From Sphingomonas jinjuensis (GTDB taxonomy: Bacteria; Pseudomonadota; Alphaproteobacteria; Sphingomonadales; Sphingomonadaceae), in the NCBI RefSeq assembly GCF_014197105.1, contig NZ_JACIEV010000008.1, positions 62,001 through 126,000 of the forward strand: a stretch of DNA of 64,000 nt, read 5' to 3'. Both the position numbers and the translations under genes were made by a program. Positions 25,615-35,040 of the stretch are shown here, in pieces. A model generated the notes under the pieces. The model was given only the letters and a program-made list of their open reading frames with translations, did not search any database and had not been told where the DNA came from. Numbering within the stretch: the first letter of the stretch is position 1; every line of letters begins with the position of its first letter.

Positions 25615-27936
25615 ATGCCATCCTTCGCCCCCGCCCTGGAAACCACGCTGCACAAGGCGCTCGAAGCTGCCTCGTCGCGCCGTCACGAATATGCGACGCT
25701 GGAGCATCTGCTCCTCGCGCTGATCGACGACGAGCATGCGTCGAAGGTGATGACGGCGTGCAGCGTCGACCTTGGCGAGCTCAAGACCACGGTCGCGCAT
25801 TATCTCGACACCGAGCTCGATGCGCTGAAGGTCGATGCCGCGACCGATCCGTCGCCGACCAGCGGCTTCCAGCGCGTCGTTCAGCGGGCGATCCTTCACG
25901 TCCAGTCGTCGGGCCGCGACGAGGTGACGGGCGCCAATGTGCTGGTCGCGCTGTTCAGCGAGCGCGAGAGCTATGCCGTCTATTTCCTGCAGCAGCAGGA
26001 CATGAGCCGCCTCGATGCGGTCAGCTTCATCAGCCACGGCGTCGGCAAGGGTGGCGCGCCGACCGAAGCCTCGACGCCGAAAGGGGCTGACGAGGAAAAG
26101 CCGGCGAAGGGGCAGGACAAGGGCAAGGGCGAGAGCGCGCTCAAGCAGTTCACCGTCGATCTCAACGAGAAGGCGAAGAACGGCAAGGTCGATCCGCTGA
26201 TCGGCCGCGGGCCCGAGGTCGACCGCACGATCCAGATCCTGTGCCGTCGCAGCAAGAACAACCCGCTCTATGTCGGTGATCCCGGCGTCGGCAAGACCGC
26301 GATCGCGGAAGGCCTGGCGCGCAAGATCGTTGAGGGCGAGGTGCCCGAGGTGCTGAAGGAGGCGGTGATCTACAGCCTCGACATGGGCGCGCTGCTCGCC
26401 GGCACGCGCTATCGCGGCGACTTCGAGGAGCGGCTGAAGCAGGTCGTCAACGAGCTGGAGAAGCTGCCCCATGCGGTGCTCTTCATCGACGAGATCCACA
26501 CCGTCATCGGTGCCGGCGCGACCAGCGGCGGCGCGATGGACGCGTCGAACCTGCTGAAGCCCGCGCTGTCGGGCGGCTCGATCCGTTGCATCGGATCGAC
26601 GACGTACAAGGAGTTCCGCAACCACTTCGAAAAGGACCGCGCACTGCTGCGCCGGTTCCAGAAGATCGACGTCAACGAGCCGACGATCGAGGATACGATC
26701 AAGATCCTCGCCGGTCTGCGTTCGGCGTTCGAGGAGCACCATTCGGTCAAGTACACGCCCGATGCGATCAAGTCGGCGGTCGAGCTGTCGGCGCGCTACA
26801 TCAACGACCGCAAGCTGCCCGACAAGGCGATCGACGTGATCGACGAGGTCGGGGCGATGCAGATGCTGGTGCCGCTGAACAAGCGCAAGAAGACGATCAC
26901 GACTCGCGAGATCGAGGCGGTGATCGCGACGATGGCGCGCATTCCGCCGAAGTCGGTGTCGACCGACGACAAGAAGGCGCTCGAAAGCCTCGAAACCGAC
27001 CTGAAGCGGGTGGTGTTCGGCCAGAACGCGGCGATCGAGAAGCTGGCGTCGGCGATCAAGCTGGCGCGGGCGGGCCTGCGCGAGCCGGAGAAGCCGATCG
27101 GCAACTATCTGTTCACCGGCCCGACCGGCGTCGGCAAGACCGAGGTCGCCAAGCAGCTGTCGTCGATCCTGGGCATTCCGCTCCAGCGCTTCGACATGAG
27201 CGAATATATGGAGCGCCACTCGGTCAGCCGGCTGATCGGTGCGCCGCCGGGCTATGTGGGTTTCGATCAGGGCGGCCTGTTGACCGATGCGGTCGACCAG
27301 AACCCGCATTGCGTGCTGTTGCTCGACGAGATCGAGAAGGCGCATCCCGATCTGTTCAACATCCTGTTGCAGGTGATGGACAATGGGCGACTGACCGACC
27401 AGCACGGCAAGACGGTCGACTTCCGTAACGTCATCCTGATCATGACGACCAATGCGGGTGCGTCCGACATGGCGCGCGAGACGGTCGGCTTCGGCAACAT
27501 GACGCGCGAGGGTGAAGACGAGCAAGCGGTGCAGCGGATGTTCACGCCGGAATTCCGCAACCGCCTCGATGCGATCGTGCCGTTCGGCTATCTGCCGCCC
27601 GAGGTGGTCGCCCGCGTGGTCGACAAGTTCATCCTCCAGCTCGAATTGCAGCTGGCGGATCGCAGCGTCCACATCAACCTGGACGATGCGGCCAAGAGCT
27701 GGCTGACCGAGAAAGGCTATGACAAGCTGTACGGCGCGCGTCCGATGGGTCGCCTGATCCAGGAGAAGATCAAGCAGCCGCTTGCCGAGGAGCTGTTGTT
27801 CGGCAAGCTGGTCCATGGCGGTGAGGTGACGGTGCGGATGAAGGACGGCGCGCTGTCGTTCGGCATCGAGCCCGCCCCGCCCAAGAAGCCGCGCAAGAAG
27901 GGCGGCAGCAAGGCGGAGCCGATCCAGGCGAAGTAA
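25615..27936 (+). CDS. clpA: ATP-dependent Clp protease ATP-binding subunit ClpA
   Basis: This is a 773-residue AAA+ unfoldase that feeds substrates to ClpP. The N-domain (about 1-145) begins PSFAPALETTLHKAL and has the HEYATLEHLLLALI repeat. The first AAA module has Walker A GDPGVGKT, and the second has GPTGVGKT followed by LLLDEIEKAHPD. After the second Walker B region comes ETVGFGN, where E. coli ClpA has the ClpP-contact loop IGL; VGF is probably its equivalent. A Lys-rich tail ends the protein. I use ATG 25615, which gives the canonical N-domain. A good hairpin follows the stop. Confidence 0.96.
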   Translation: MPSFAPALETTLHKALEAASSRRHEYATLEHLLLALIDDEHASKVMTACSVDLGELKTTVAHYLDTELDALKVDAATDPSPTSGFQRVVQRAILHVQSSGRDEVTGANVLVALFSERESYAVYFLQQQDMSRLDAVSFISHGVGKGGAPTEASTPKGADEEKPAKGQDKGKGESALKQFTVDLNEKAKNGKVDPLIGRGPEVDRTIQILCRRSKNNPLYVGDPGVGKTAIAEGLARKIVEGEVPEVLKEAVIYSLDMGALLAGTRYRGDFEERLKQVVNELEKLPHAVLFIDEIHTVIGAGATSGGAMDASNLLKPALSGGSIRCIGSTTYKEFRNHFEKDRALLRRFQKIDVNEPTIEDTIKILAGLRSAFEEHHSVKYTPDAIKSAVELSARYINDRKLPDKAIDVIDEVGAMQMLVPLNKRKKTITTREIEAVIATMARIPPKSVSTDDKKALESLETDLKRVVFGQNAAIEKLASAIKLARAGLREPEKPIGNYLFTGPTGVGKTEVAKQLSSILGIPLQRFDMSEYMERHSVSRLIGAPPGYVGFDQGGLLTDAVDQNPHCVLLLDEIEKAHPDLFNILLQVMDNGRLTDQHGKTVDFRNVILIMTTNAGASDMARETVGFGNMTREGEDEQAVQRMFTPEFRNRLDAIVPFGYLPPEVVARVVDKFILQLELQLADRSVHINLDDAAKSWLTEKGYDKLYGARPMGRLIQEKIKQPLAEELLFGKLVHGGEVTVRMKDGALSFGIEPAPPKKPRKKGGSKAEPIQAK

Positions 27937-27944
27937 CGGACAAC

Positions 27945-27968
27945 GGGGCGGTTCCGGCGGACCGCCCC
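27945..27968 (+). terminator. Intrinsic terminator after clpA
   Basis: GGGGCGGT and ACCGCCCC form a perfect 8-bp stem around TCCGGCGG, followed by GCTTCGTTT. The T-run is imperfect but the place, 9 bases after the clpA stop, fits. Confidence 0.72.
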
Positions 27969-28218
27969 GCTTCGTTTCGAGGGTGCCGCGTCGTCGGATC
28001 GCGACCGCGACTCCGGCCGATGGACCCATATGACCCGGCCGGGATGCGATCCGGATCCAGTGGGGGTTTCCGCCTCGTGTGGGCGGACCGGTTGACCCGT
28101 CGAGCACGTCGCGCCGCGTGGCCCGAAAATCGCACTAAGGACAAACCTCAACACTAAAAAAATCTTTGTTGCCGCTTCGTTTACCATTCCTTCGGAAACG
28201 CGCCGCTAGACCGACGGC

Positions 28219-29913
28219 ATGATGGTGGCGAGGCTCTCAGGATGGCTGCTGGCGATGTTTGCCAGTGTGTTGGCCCTGCTGATGGCGCCGACCGCGGCGC
28301 GGGCGGCAGAGGCGCCGCCGGTCGAGGATGCGCCGGTCGCGACCTGCGTGCTGCCGGCCCAGCCGGGCATGACCGCCCGGCAATTGCTGGCGACGCCCGG
28401 ACGGTTCGATTGCACGACACCGCAACGCGCATTCGGGTCGGGCGATTTCTGGGTCTTGTCGCAACCGCTGCCGACGATCCAGACCCGCGCTCGGTCGCCG
28501 CTGATCCGCACCGGGAGCGTCTGGCAGCAATCGGTCACGCTGTACGTTCTCTATGCCAACGGTGCGATCCGCCAGACCGGCTATACATCGGCAACCACCG
28601 GAGAACATCTGCGGTTGGGCGCGCGGATAGCAGTACGCTTGCCGCGCCATGACGCCGCCAAGGCGGTTCGCCTGTTGTGGCACATCCGCGGCGCCGCCAA
28701 TTTGCGCGGGATCGTGCTGGGCGCGACGCTGATCGATCCGGCGCGGGCGAGCGAACAGGAAGTGGTGCTCGGCCTGCTCTACGGTGCGTTCGCCGGAATG
28801 GCGCTGGCACTGGTGATCTATAATCTGGCGCTGTGGGCAGTGCTGCGCCAGGCGTATCAGCCGGTTTATTGCCTGTTGCTGCTGTGCCTGCTCGGCTATG
28901 CCGCCAGCACATCGGGCGCGCTCGGCATGGCGTTGCCCTGGCTCGACAACAACGATCGGCTGCGCGCGAACGGCATTTTGCTGGGCGGCGCCGGCGCGTC
29001 GGTATTATATTTCGCGCGCACCTTCTTCGAAGCGAAGGTCTTCGCCGGTCGGTTTCGCTGGGTGTGCGACGGCGTCGGGGCGGCGCTGATCGGGTCGGGC
29101 CTGCTCTACGCCCTGGCATCGCCGTGGCACATCGTCTGGCTCGACCGGATGGTCATCGTGAGCTTCGCCAGCCTGGTCGCCCTGATCCCGGTGGTGCTGT
29201 ATCGTGCCTGGCGCGCACGCAGCAATTTCCTGTGGCTGTTCGCGATCGCCTGGGGCGCGCCGATCCTGCTGACGGCGTTGCGCATCGGCCATGCGCTGGG
29301 CTTGCTGCCGTGGAGCCTGCTGATCGACAATCTGACGTTGGTATCGATGGCGATCGAGGCGACCGCCTCCAGCCTCGCGATCGCCTATCGGATCCATCTG
29401 CTGAGCCGGGAACGCGACGAGGCGCGGACACAGGAAATCGCGGCACGGCTGCTCGCGGCGACCGATCCGCTGACCGGCCTGCTCAACCGACGTGCCTTTC
29501 TGGAAGGCGCGATCGGACGTGAGGGCAACCAGATGCTGCTGCTCGCCGACCTCGATCATTTCAAGACGGTCAACGAGACGATCGGGCACGACGGCGGCGA
29601 CGAGGTGCTGCGCGTCTTCGCCCGCGTACTGCGCGCCTCGGTGCCGGCGGAGGCGCTGGTGGCGCGGCTGGGTGGCGAGGAGTTCGCGATCGTCGCGCCG
29701 GTCAGCGCCAACCTATCGGCAACCCTGTTGCTCGATCGCCTGCGCGCTGCGCGGATGCCGTACGACCTTACCGTCACCGCCAGCATCGGCAGCTGCATCG
29801 GCGAACTGACGGACGAGATCGATTGGAAGGCGATGTATCGCTGCGCCGATCGTGCGCTGTTCGAAGCAAAGGCCGCCGGTCGCGATCGGGCGAGGGCGTC
29901 GCTCGCCGCTTGA
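28219..29913 (+). CDS. Diguanylate cyclase with 7TMR-DISM sensor
   Basis: This is a 564-residue protein. A signal peptide (about 1-30) is followed by a periplasmic beta-rich domain (about 30-175, DISM extracellular 2-like) and seven predicted helices (about 185-395) of the 7TMR-DISM type. A GGDEF domain occupies about 410-560: DPLTGLLNRRAF at its start and the active site GGEEF in LGGEEFAI, so it should make cyclic di-GMP from GTP. No RxxD inhibitory site is obvious just ahead of GGEEF. Several ATGs are close together at the start; 28219 is used. The 280 bases upstream are gene-free. Confidence 0.92.
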   Translation: MMVARLSGWLLAMFASVLALLMAPTAARAAEAPPVEDAPVATCVLPAQPGMTARQLLATPGRFDCTTPQRAFGSGDFWVLSQPLPTIQTRARSPLIRTGSVWQQSVTLYVLYANGAIRQTGYTSATTGEHLRLGARIAVRLPRHDAAKAVRLLWHIRGAANLRGIVLGATLIDPARASEQEVVLGLLYGAFAGMALALVIYNLALWAVLRQAYQPVYCLLLLCLLGYAASTSGALGMALPWLDNNDRLRANGILLGGAGASVLYFARTFFEAKVFAGRFRWVCDGVGAALIGSGLLYALASPWHIVWLDRMVIVSFASLVALIPVVLYRAWRARSNFLWLFAIAWGAPILLTALRIGHALGLLPWSLLIDNLTLVSMAIEATASSLAIAYRIHLLSRERDEARTQEIAARLLAATDPLTGLLNRRAFLEGAIGREGNQMLLLADLDHFKTVNETIGHDGGDEVLRVFARVLRASVPAEALVARLGGEEFAIVAPVSANLSATLLLDRLRAARMPYDLTVTASIGSCIGELTDEIDWKAMYRCADRALFEAKAAGRDRARASLAA

Positions 29914-29977
29914 TTACACTTGTAATCAAAAGCGATCGGTAGTAGCCTCCCTGCGAGCGCAAGGGAGGCGCTGGTCG

Positions 29978-30175
29978 ATGCTCGATCGTCGTCGCAAGGG
30001 TCTGATCGTAATCGCGCTTCTGGTAGCGGCACTCGCTGCGCGTCATCCGACCGCCGACTTCCGCCTCGTCACCCACGATATAGGCGATCCGCAGCCGCAT
30101 CGCGTCCAGGCGGCGGTCGACCTGGGGCTGGTTGGCGTGTCGTTCCTCTACACATGGAGCCAGCGGCTGGGTTGA
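29978..30175 (+). CDS. Small hypothetical membrane-associated protein
   Basis: This is a 65-residue frame from ATG 29978, preceded by AAGGGAGG about 10 bases upstream. It starts with a basic stretch (LDRRRKG) and one hydrophobic helix (LIVIALLVAALAA), followed by about 45 residues without recognisable features. I do not know the family. Support is the ribosome-binding site and the positive-inside layout only. Confidence 0.42.
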   Translation: MLDRRRKGLIVIALLVAALAARHPTADFRLVTHDIGDPQPHRVQAAVDLGLVGVSFLYTWSQRLG

Positions 30176-30206
30176 CCGCGCGCGGGCGTTGCTTACACTC
30201 GTGTAA

Positions 30207-31895
30207 ATGACGACTGCCGATCGTGACTGGGAAAGCGGCTATCGCCATCCCACCCCCTGGGCCACCAGCTATCCGCCGCTGTCGCTGCCGGACCTGTTCG
30301 CCGCCTCCGCCGCGCGCAGGGGCGATGCGTCGCTGATCGACTTCCTCGGTCGGCACTACAGCTATGCCGAAACGCTCGATGGTGCGCGGCGGGTCGCGTG
30401 CGGTCTTGCGGCGCTGGGATATGGTCGCGGCGATCGGATCGGATTGTTCCTGCCCAATGTCCCGCATTACGTCGCGGCTTATTACGGCATCTTGATGCTG
30501 GGCGCGACGGTGGTGAATTTCTCCCCGCTCTACACGGCTGATGAGCTGGCGCATCAGGTCGGCGATTCGGGCACGCGGTTGCTGTTCACGCTATCGGCGG
30601 CGGCGCTGTTGCCGACGGCGCTGAAGGTGCTGGAGGGAAGTGCGCTCGAACGACTCGTCATCGGGTCGGTGGCGGGGGCGCTGCCGCCGGCGAAGTCGCT
30701 GTTCTATCGTCTGTTCCGCGGCAAGGAGGTAGCGCCGCGACCCGACGATGCGCGGTTGACCGCTTTCTCGCAATTGATCGCCAATGACGGGACGTGTGTC
30801 GTCCCGGCGATCGATCCGGCGACAGACGTGGCGTTGATCCAGTATACCGGCGGGACGACCGGCGTGCCCAAGGGCGCGATGCTGACCCATGCGAACCTGA
30901 CCGCCAATGCGCGGCAGGTGAATGCGCTCGATCCCGACGCGGGCGGTCCCGACCGGATCGTCGGCGCGCTGCCGCTGTTCCATGTCTTCGCCAATACCTG
31001 CGTCCTCAACCGAACCGTGGCGAACGGCGGGATGATGGCACTCCTGCCGCGTTTCGACGCCGGGCAGGTGCTGGCGACGGTAGCGCGGGTGAAGGCGACG
31101 TCGCTGCCGGGGGTGCCGACGATGTATCGCGCCCTGCTCGACCATCAGGGGATCGCCAAGGCCGACCTGTCGTCGCTGCGCTTTTGCGTGTCGGGCGGTG
31201 CGCCCTTGCCGGCGGAGACGAAGGCGGCGTTCGAGACGCGGACCGGTGCGTTGCTGGTCGAGGGCTATGGCCTGTCGGAGTCGTCGGGCGTGGTATCGTG
31301 CAATCCCTATGCGACCGGTGGCGAGGCAGGGTCCATCGGCCAGCCGCTGCCGTCGACGCGGGTGCGGCTGGCGGACAAGGAGGATGCGACGCGGCCGGCG
31401 CCGATCGGCGAGCCGGGCGAGATCCTGGTCGCCGGACCGCAGATCATGGCGGGCTATTGGCAACGGCCCGAGGCGGATGCGGAGGTGTTCGTCGAGGACG
31501 CCGACGGCACGCGCTGGCTGCGCACCGGCGACGTCGGGACGATCGATGCGAACGGCTTCATCCATATCGTCGACCGGCTGAAGGACATGATCGCGGTCAG
31601 CGGTTTCAAGGTCTTCCCGAGCCAGATCGAGGCGGCGCTGTACCATCATCCTGCGGTGCGCGAGGCGTTGGTGATCGGCATGCCCGATGCCTATCGCGGC
31701 GAGCGGCCGCGGGCGTTCGTGACCGTGAGCGAGCCGATCGAGGGCGAGACGCTGAAGGCGTGGCTCAACCCGCAGCTGGGACGGCACGAACAGGTCGATG
31801 CCGTGGTGGTGCGTGAGGCCTTGCCGAAGACGATGATCGGGAAGCTGAGCCGCAAGGATCTGGTCGCGGAGGTGATGGCGGAGGGGGCCGTCTAG
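30207..31895 (+). CDS. Long-chain acyl-CoA synthetase (AMP-forming)
   Basis: This is a 562-residue adenylating enzyme. The P-loop-like motif YTGGTTGVPKGA, the GYGLSESSGV segment (A5), the TGDVGTIDANGFIHIVDRLKD region (A7-A8) and the catalytic Lys near the end in KTMIGKLSRKDL are all present. It activates fatty acids to acyl-CoA for beta-oxidation or lipid synthesis; chain-length preference cannot be read. FadD-like and related ligases share this pattern, so I leave the symbol empty. ATG 30207 follows the small ORF by 31 bases. A palindromic repeat separates it from the convergent M16 peptidase. Confidence 0.92.
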   Translation: MTTADRDWESGYRHPTPWATSYPPLSLPDLFAASAARRGDASLIDFLGRHYSYAETLDGARRVACGLAALGYGRGDRIGLFLPNVPHYVAAYYGILMLGATVVNFSPLYTADELAHQVGDSGTRLLFTLSAAALLPTALKVLEGSALERLVIGSVAGALPPAKSLFYRLFRGKEVAPRPDDARLTAFSQLIANDGTCVVPAIDPATDVALIQYTGGTTGVPKGAMLTHANLTANARQVNALDPDAGGPDRIVGALPLFHVFANTCVLNRTVANGGMMALLPRFDAGQVLATVARVKATSLPGVPTMYRALLDHQGIAKADLSSLRFCVSGGAPLPAETKAAFETRTGALLVEGYGLSESSGVVSCNPYATGGEAGSIGQPLPSTRVRLADKEDATRPAPIGEPGEILVAGPQIMAGYWQRPEADAEVFVEDADGTRWLRTGDVGTIDANGFIHIVDRLKDMIAVSGFKVFPSQIEAALYHHPAVREALVIGMPDAYRGERPRAFVTVSEPIEGETLKAWLNPQLGRHEQVDAVVVREALPKTMIGKLSRKDLVAEVMAEGAV

Positions 31896-31902
31896 TCCGA
31901 AC

Positions 31903-31994
31903 CTGCCCTCACCCTTCCGGCGCTTCGCGCCTCCCTCCCTCTCCCAGCGGGAGAGGGAAGAGCTGCCGGAGGCAGCGAAGGGTGAGGGCCGGGG
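31903..31994. repeat. Palindromic repeat between convergent genes
   Basis: CTGCCCTCACCCTTCCGGCG at the left and CAGCGAAGGGTGAGGGC at the right are inverted, with a central CCCTCTCCC/GGGAGAGGG hairpin. It is another REP-like family and reaches to the last bases before the M16 stop codon. It may end both transcripts. Confidence 0.75.
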
Positions 31995-31995
31995 C

Positions 31996-34830
31996 TTACT
32001 TCAGCGTCGGGCTGTCGAGCTTCAGCTGGCCCTCGGTCAGCGTTTCCGCGTTGGGGTAGGCCTTGGCCAGCGCGGGGCCGAACTGCTTGGCATCCCCCAC
32101 CACGACGATGCTGGCGGCGGCGGGATCGAGCAGCGTGACCGACGCGGACTGGATTGCGGCGGGGGTCACCGCCTCCACCTTCGCGGTGTACTCGCCGAAC
32201 TCGCTCAGCGGCACGTTCTGGACGACATAGTCGCCGAGTACGTCGGCGATCCCGCCGGTCGTCTCGATCGTGCGGCCGAAGCCGCCGACCAGCACCGCCT
32301 TGCGCGTGGCTAGTTCGTCGGCCGGCACCGGCGTCTTGCCGAGTGCGGCCATCTGCTCGACGATCAGGCCGACGACCTCGGGTGCGGTGGCGTTCTTGGT
32401 CTGGGTACGCGCGGCGATCAGACCGGGCTGGCGCCCCGCGGTAACGCCGCTGCCCGCGCCATAGGCAAGGCCGCGCTTGATGCGGATTTCCTGGTTCAGC
32501 CGCGACGAAAAGCCGCCGCCGAGCACCGAATTGGCGACGCTGAGCGGATAATAGCGCTGGTCGGCACGAGCGATGCCCGGCCGCGCGACGACGACTCCCG
32601 CCTGGCCGGCGCCCGGCATGTCGACGACAATGGTGCGCGGCGCGGGCAGCGCCGGCGGCGCGAGCGTCGGCTGGACAACCTCCTTGGCCCGCCAGCCGCC
32701 GAATTGCGCGTCGGCGATCGCCTTCGCCTGCGCTGGCGTGATGTCGCCGACCATCACCAGCGCGGCCTTGGCCGGCTGCCATGTCGCGGCATAGGATGTG
32801 GCGATATCGTCGCGGGTGATCGCCTTCAACGAGGTCGGCGTACCGACGAGCGGCGCGCCATAGGGGTTGGCGCCGAACACCGCGCGGGCGGCGGTCAGGC
32901 CGGCGAGCTGCGCGGGGTTCTTCATCGCGACCTGGACGCCGTCGATCGCCTGGGTGCGCGACCGCTCGATCTCGGCGGCGGCGAAGGCGGGGCGGGTGGC
33001 GACGTCGGCGAGGATCGGCATCGCCTTCGCCAGCTGGTCCGACTTGACCGTAACCGACACCGACGCGCCGTCGCGGTCGGCGCCGCTTTCGATCGAGGCG
33101 CCGAGCGATTCCATCTCGCGCGCGATCTGGGTCGCCGAGCGCGTCGTTGTTCCCTTGGTCAGCAGGTCGGCGGTCAGGCTGGCGGTGCCGGCACGCGCGG
33201 GCGGGTCGAATGCGCCGCCGCCCGTCGCGACCAGCGTTGCGGTGACGATCGGCAGGTCGTGACGCTCGACGGTGATCAGGCGCATGCCGTTGGCAAGCTT
33301 GGTCTCGACCGGCTGCGGCAGGGCGACGCTGACCGGCGTGCCGGGGGTTGGCGGCATGAGCCGGTCGGACCCGCTGGCGGGCGTCACGATCGCGATATCG
33401 GCGGGCGGCGTCAGCGGCGGGGCGACCACGGTTGATGCGACCGCGATGGTGTCGCCGGTCGCGGTCGCCGGCTTGGCGCTGTCGGGCAGGTAGCGGATCG
33501 TCGCCGACCGGTCGTCGCCCAGATATTGCCGGGCGACACGCTGGATGTCGGCTGCCGTGACCCGCGCGATCTCGGCGAGCTGGCGGTCGGCGGCGCGGGG
33601 ATCGCCGTCGATGATGACCGACGAGGCCAGGACGCGGGCCTTGCCCTCGGCCGTCTCGCGGCTGCGGATCGCGCCGGTCAGTATCTCGTTCTTCGCCTCG
33701 GCCAGCTCGGCGGCGGTCACCGGCTGGTCGCGCAGCCGCGCCACTTCCGCCTTCAGTGCGGCGGTGCCCTGATCGACGGTCTTGCCGCCCGCCAGGATCG
33801 CGAAGAGGATCAGGTTGCCGGTGCCCTGCTTGGTATCGAGGAAAGCCTGCGCCTCCTGCGCCAGCTGGTCGCGATAGACGAGGTTCTCGTGCAGCCGCGA
33901 ACTGTCGCCGGTCGACAGGATGGTCTGGAGCACCGACAGCGCGGCGGTGTCGCTGTTGCGATCGGCGGGGACGTGCCAGCTCATCAGCACCGCGGGCAGC
34001 GGCGTGTTGGGTTCGTAGACGGTGTAGCTGACCGGCTGGGTCCGCTGGGGCTCGGTGACGGTCACGCGCGGGATCGCGCCGGCGGGGCGCTTGATGGGCG
34101 CGAAATACTGGTCGATCCAGCGATTCAGCTGGGCAGCGTCAAAATTGCCGGCGACGACGAGGATCGCATTGTCGGGGCGATAATAGGTTGCGTGGAAGGC
34201 GCGGACGTCGTCGATCGAGGCGGCGTCGAGGTTCTGGATGCTGCCGATCGTCGAGCGGGCATAGGGGTGGCGGGTGTACGAGGCGGCCGACGCGTAGGTC
34301 GAGAACAGCTTGCCATAGGGCCGCGCGAGCGTGGACTGGCGCAATTCCTCCTTCACGACGTCGCGTTCCGAGGCGAAGCTCTTGGGCTCGACGACCAGGC
34401 TCGACAGCCGATCGGCCTCGGCGAACAGCAGCCGCTGGAGATGGTTCGCGGGGACCACCTCGTAATAGTTGGTATAGTCGTCGTTGGTCGACGCGTTGTT
34501 GTAGCCGCCGACGTCCTCGGTAAGGCGATCCATCTGCTCGGCGACGAGGTTGCGCGTCGCCTTGAACATCAGATGTTCGAACATGTGGGCGAAGCCCGAG
34601 CGGTCCTTGGGATCGTCCTTCGACCCGACATCGTACCACATCTGCACCGCGACGTTCGGCGTCGTCGTGTCGCGGATGGCATAGACGCGCAGGCCGTTGG
34701 CTAGCGTTCGTTCGGTAAAGTCGATCGGCTTCACCGCCGCCGCACCGGCAGCCGGGGCGGTCTGTGCACCGGCGATCGAGGGGGCAAGGGTGGCGGCACC
34801 CAGCAGCAGCGCGGCGCGGAAGAACGTCAT
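31996..34830 (-). CDS. M16 family metallopeptidase with two homologous halves
   Basis: This is a 944-residue exported protein. A signal peptide (RAALLLGAATLAPSIAGAQ) leads to an active M16 half with inverted zinc motif H82-x2-E85-H86 (HMFEHLMF) and a downstream ERDVVKEE stretch that supplies the third ligand. The second half (about 500-940) has the same fold, but the equivalent site reads AGTASLTADLL and lacks zinc ligands, so it is a non-catalytic partner as in pitrilysin-type single-chain enzymes. Likely it degrades peptides in the periplasm. I chose ATG 34830, which gives the signal peptide; upstream extension to 35022 overlaps another gene. A 66-residue gene lies 7 bases upstream. Confidence 0.93.
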   Translation of the reverse strand: MTFFRAALLLGAATLAPSIAGAQTAPAAGAAAVKPIDFTERTLANGLRVYAIRDTTTPNVAVQMWYDVGSKDDPKDRSGFAHMFEHLMFKATRNLVAEQMDRLTEDVGGYNNASTNDDYTNYYEVVPANHLQRLLFAEADRLSSLVVEPKSFASERDVVKEELRQSTLARPYGKLFSTYASAASYTRHPYARSTIGSIQNLDAASIDDVRAFHATYYRPDNAILVVAGNFDAAQLNRWIDQYFAPIKRPAGAIPRVTVTEPQRTQPVSYTVYEPNTPLPAVLMSWHVPADRNSDTAALSVLQTILSTGDSSRLHENLVYRDQLAQEAQAFLDTKQGTGNLILFAILAGGKTVDQGTAALKAEVARLRDQPVTAAELAEAKNEILTGAIRSRETAEGKARVLASSVIIDGDPRAADRQLAEIARVTAADIQRVARQYLGDDRSATIRYLPDSAKPATATGDTIAVASTVVAPPLTPPADIAIVTPASGSDRLMPPTPGTPVSVALPQPVETKLANGMRLITVERHDLPIVTATLVATGGGAFDPPARAGTASLTADLLTKGTTTRSATQIAREMESLGASIESGADRDGASVSVTVKSDQLAKAMPILADVATRPAFAAAEIERSRTQAIDGVQVAMKNPAQLAGLTAARAVFGANPYGAPLVGTPTSLKAITRDDIATSYAATWQPAKAALVMVGDITPAQAKAIADAQFGGWRAKEVVQPTLAPPALPAPRTIVVDMPGAGQAGVVVARPGIARADQRYYPLSVANSVLGGGFSSRLNQEIRIKRGLAYGAGSGVTAGRQPGLIAARTQTKNATAPEVVGLIVEQMAALGKTPVPADELATRKAVLVGGFGRTIETTGGIADVLGDYVVQNVPLSEFGEYTAKVEAVTPAAIQSASVTLLDPAAASIVVVGDAKQFGPALAKAYPNAETLTEGQLKLDSPTLK

Positions 34831-34837
34831 CGGCGGA

Positions 34838-35038
34838 TCAGCCCTTCTTCTTGGACTTGGCGGTCTTGTTCGAATTGGCGAACAGCACCGCCGCGGCGAC
34901 CGCGGCGGAGCCGATGCCGACGCCGATGATGCGCATCGGCCAATTGCTCTTGTCGGCCGGATCGGGGGCGGTGGCGGCGTCCTTGCGCTTCTTCGCGTCG
35001 GCGACCGCGGCGAGGATCTCATTGGGTTCGTCGGCCAT
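34838..35038 (-). CDS. Small hypothetical membrane protein between tgt and M16 peptidase
   Basis: This is a 66-residue frame from ATG 35038, two bases after the tgt stop on the same strand. It has an acidic/Lys-rich head (about 1-33), one hydrophobic helix (IIGVGIGSAAVAAAVLFA) and a strongly basic tail KSKKKG. The tight spacing to both neighbours argues it is translated. The function is not known to me. Confidence 0.65.
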   Translation of the reverse strand: MADEPNEILAAVADAKKRKDAATAPDPADKSNWPMRIIGVGIGSAAVAAAVLFANSNKTAKSKKKG

Positions 35039-35040
35039 CT

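Noticed and set aside
25402-28107. Minus-strand open frame of 901 codons opposite clpA
   Set aside because: Low-complexity Arg/His/Gln/Leu-rich composition with no domain; clpA on the plus strand explains it.
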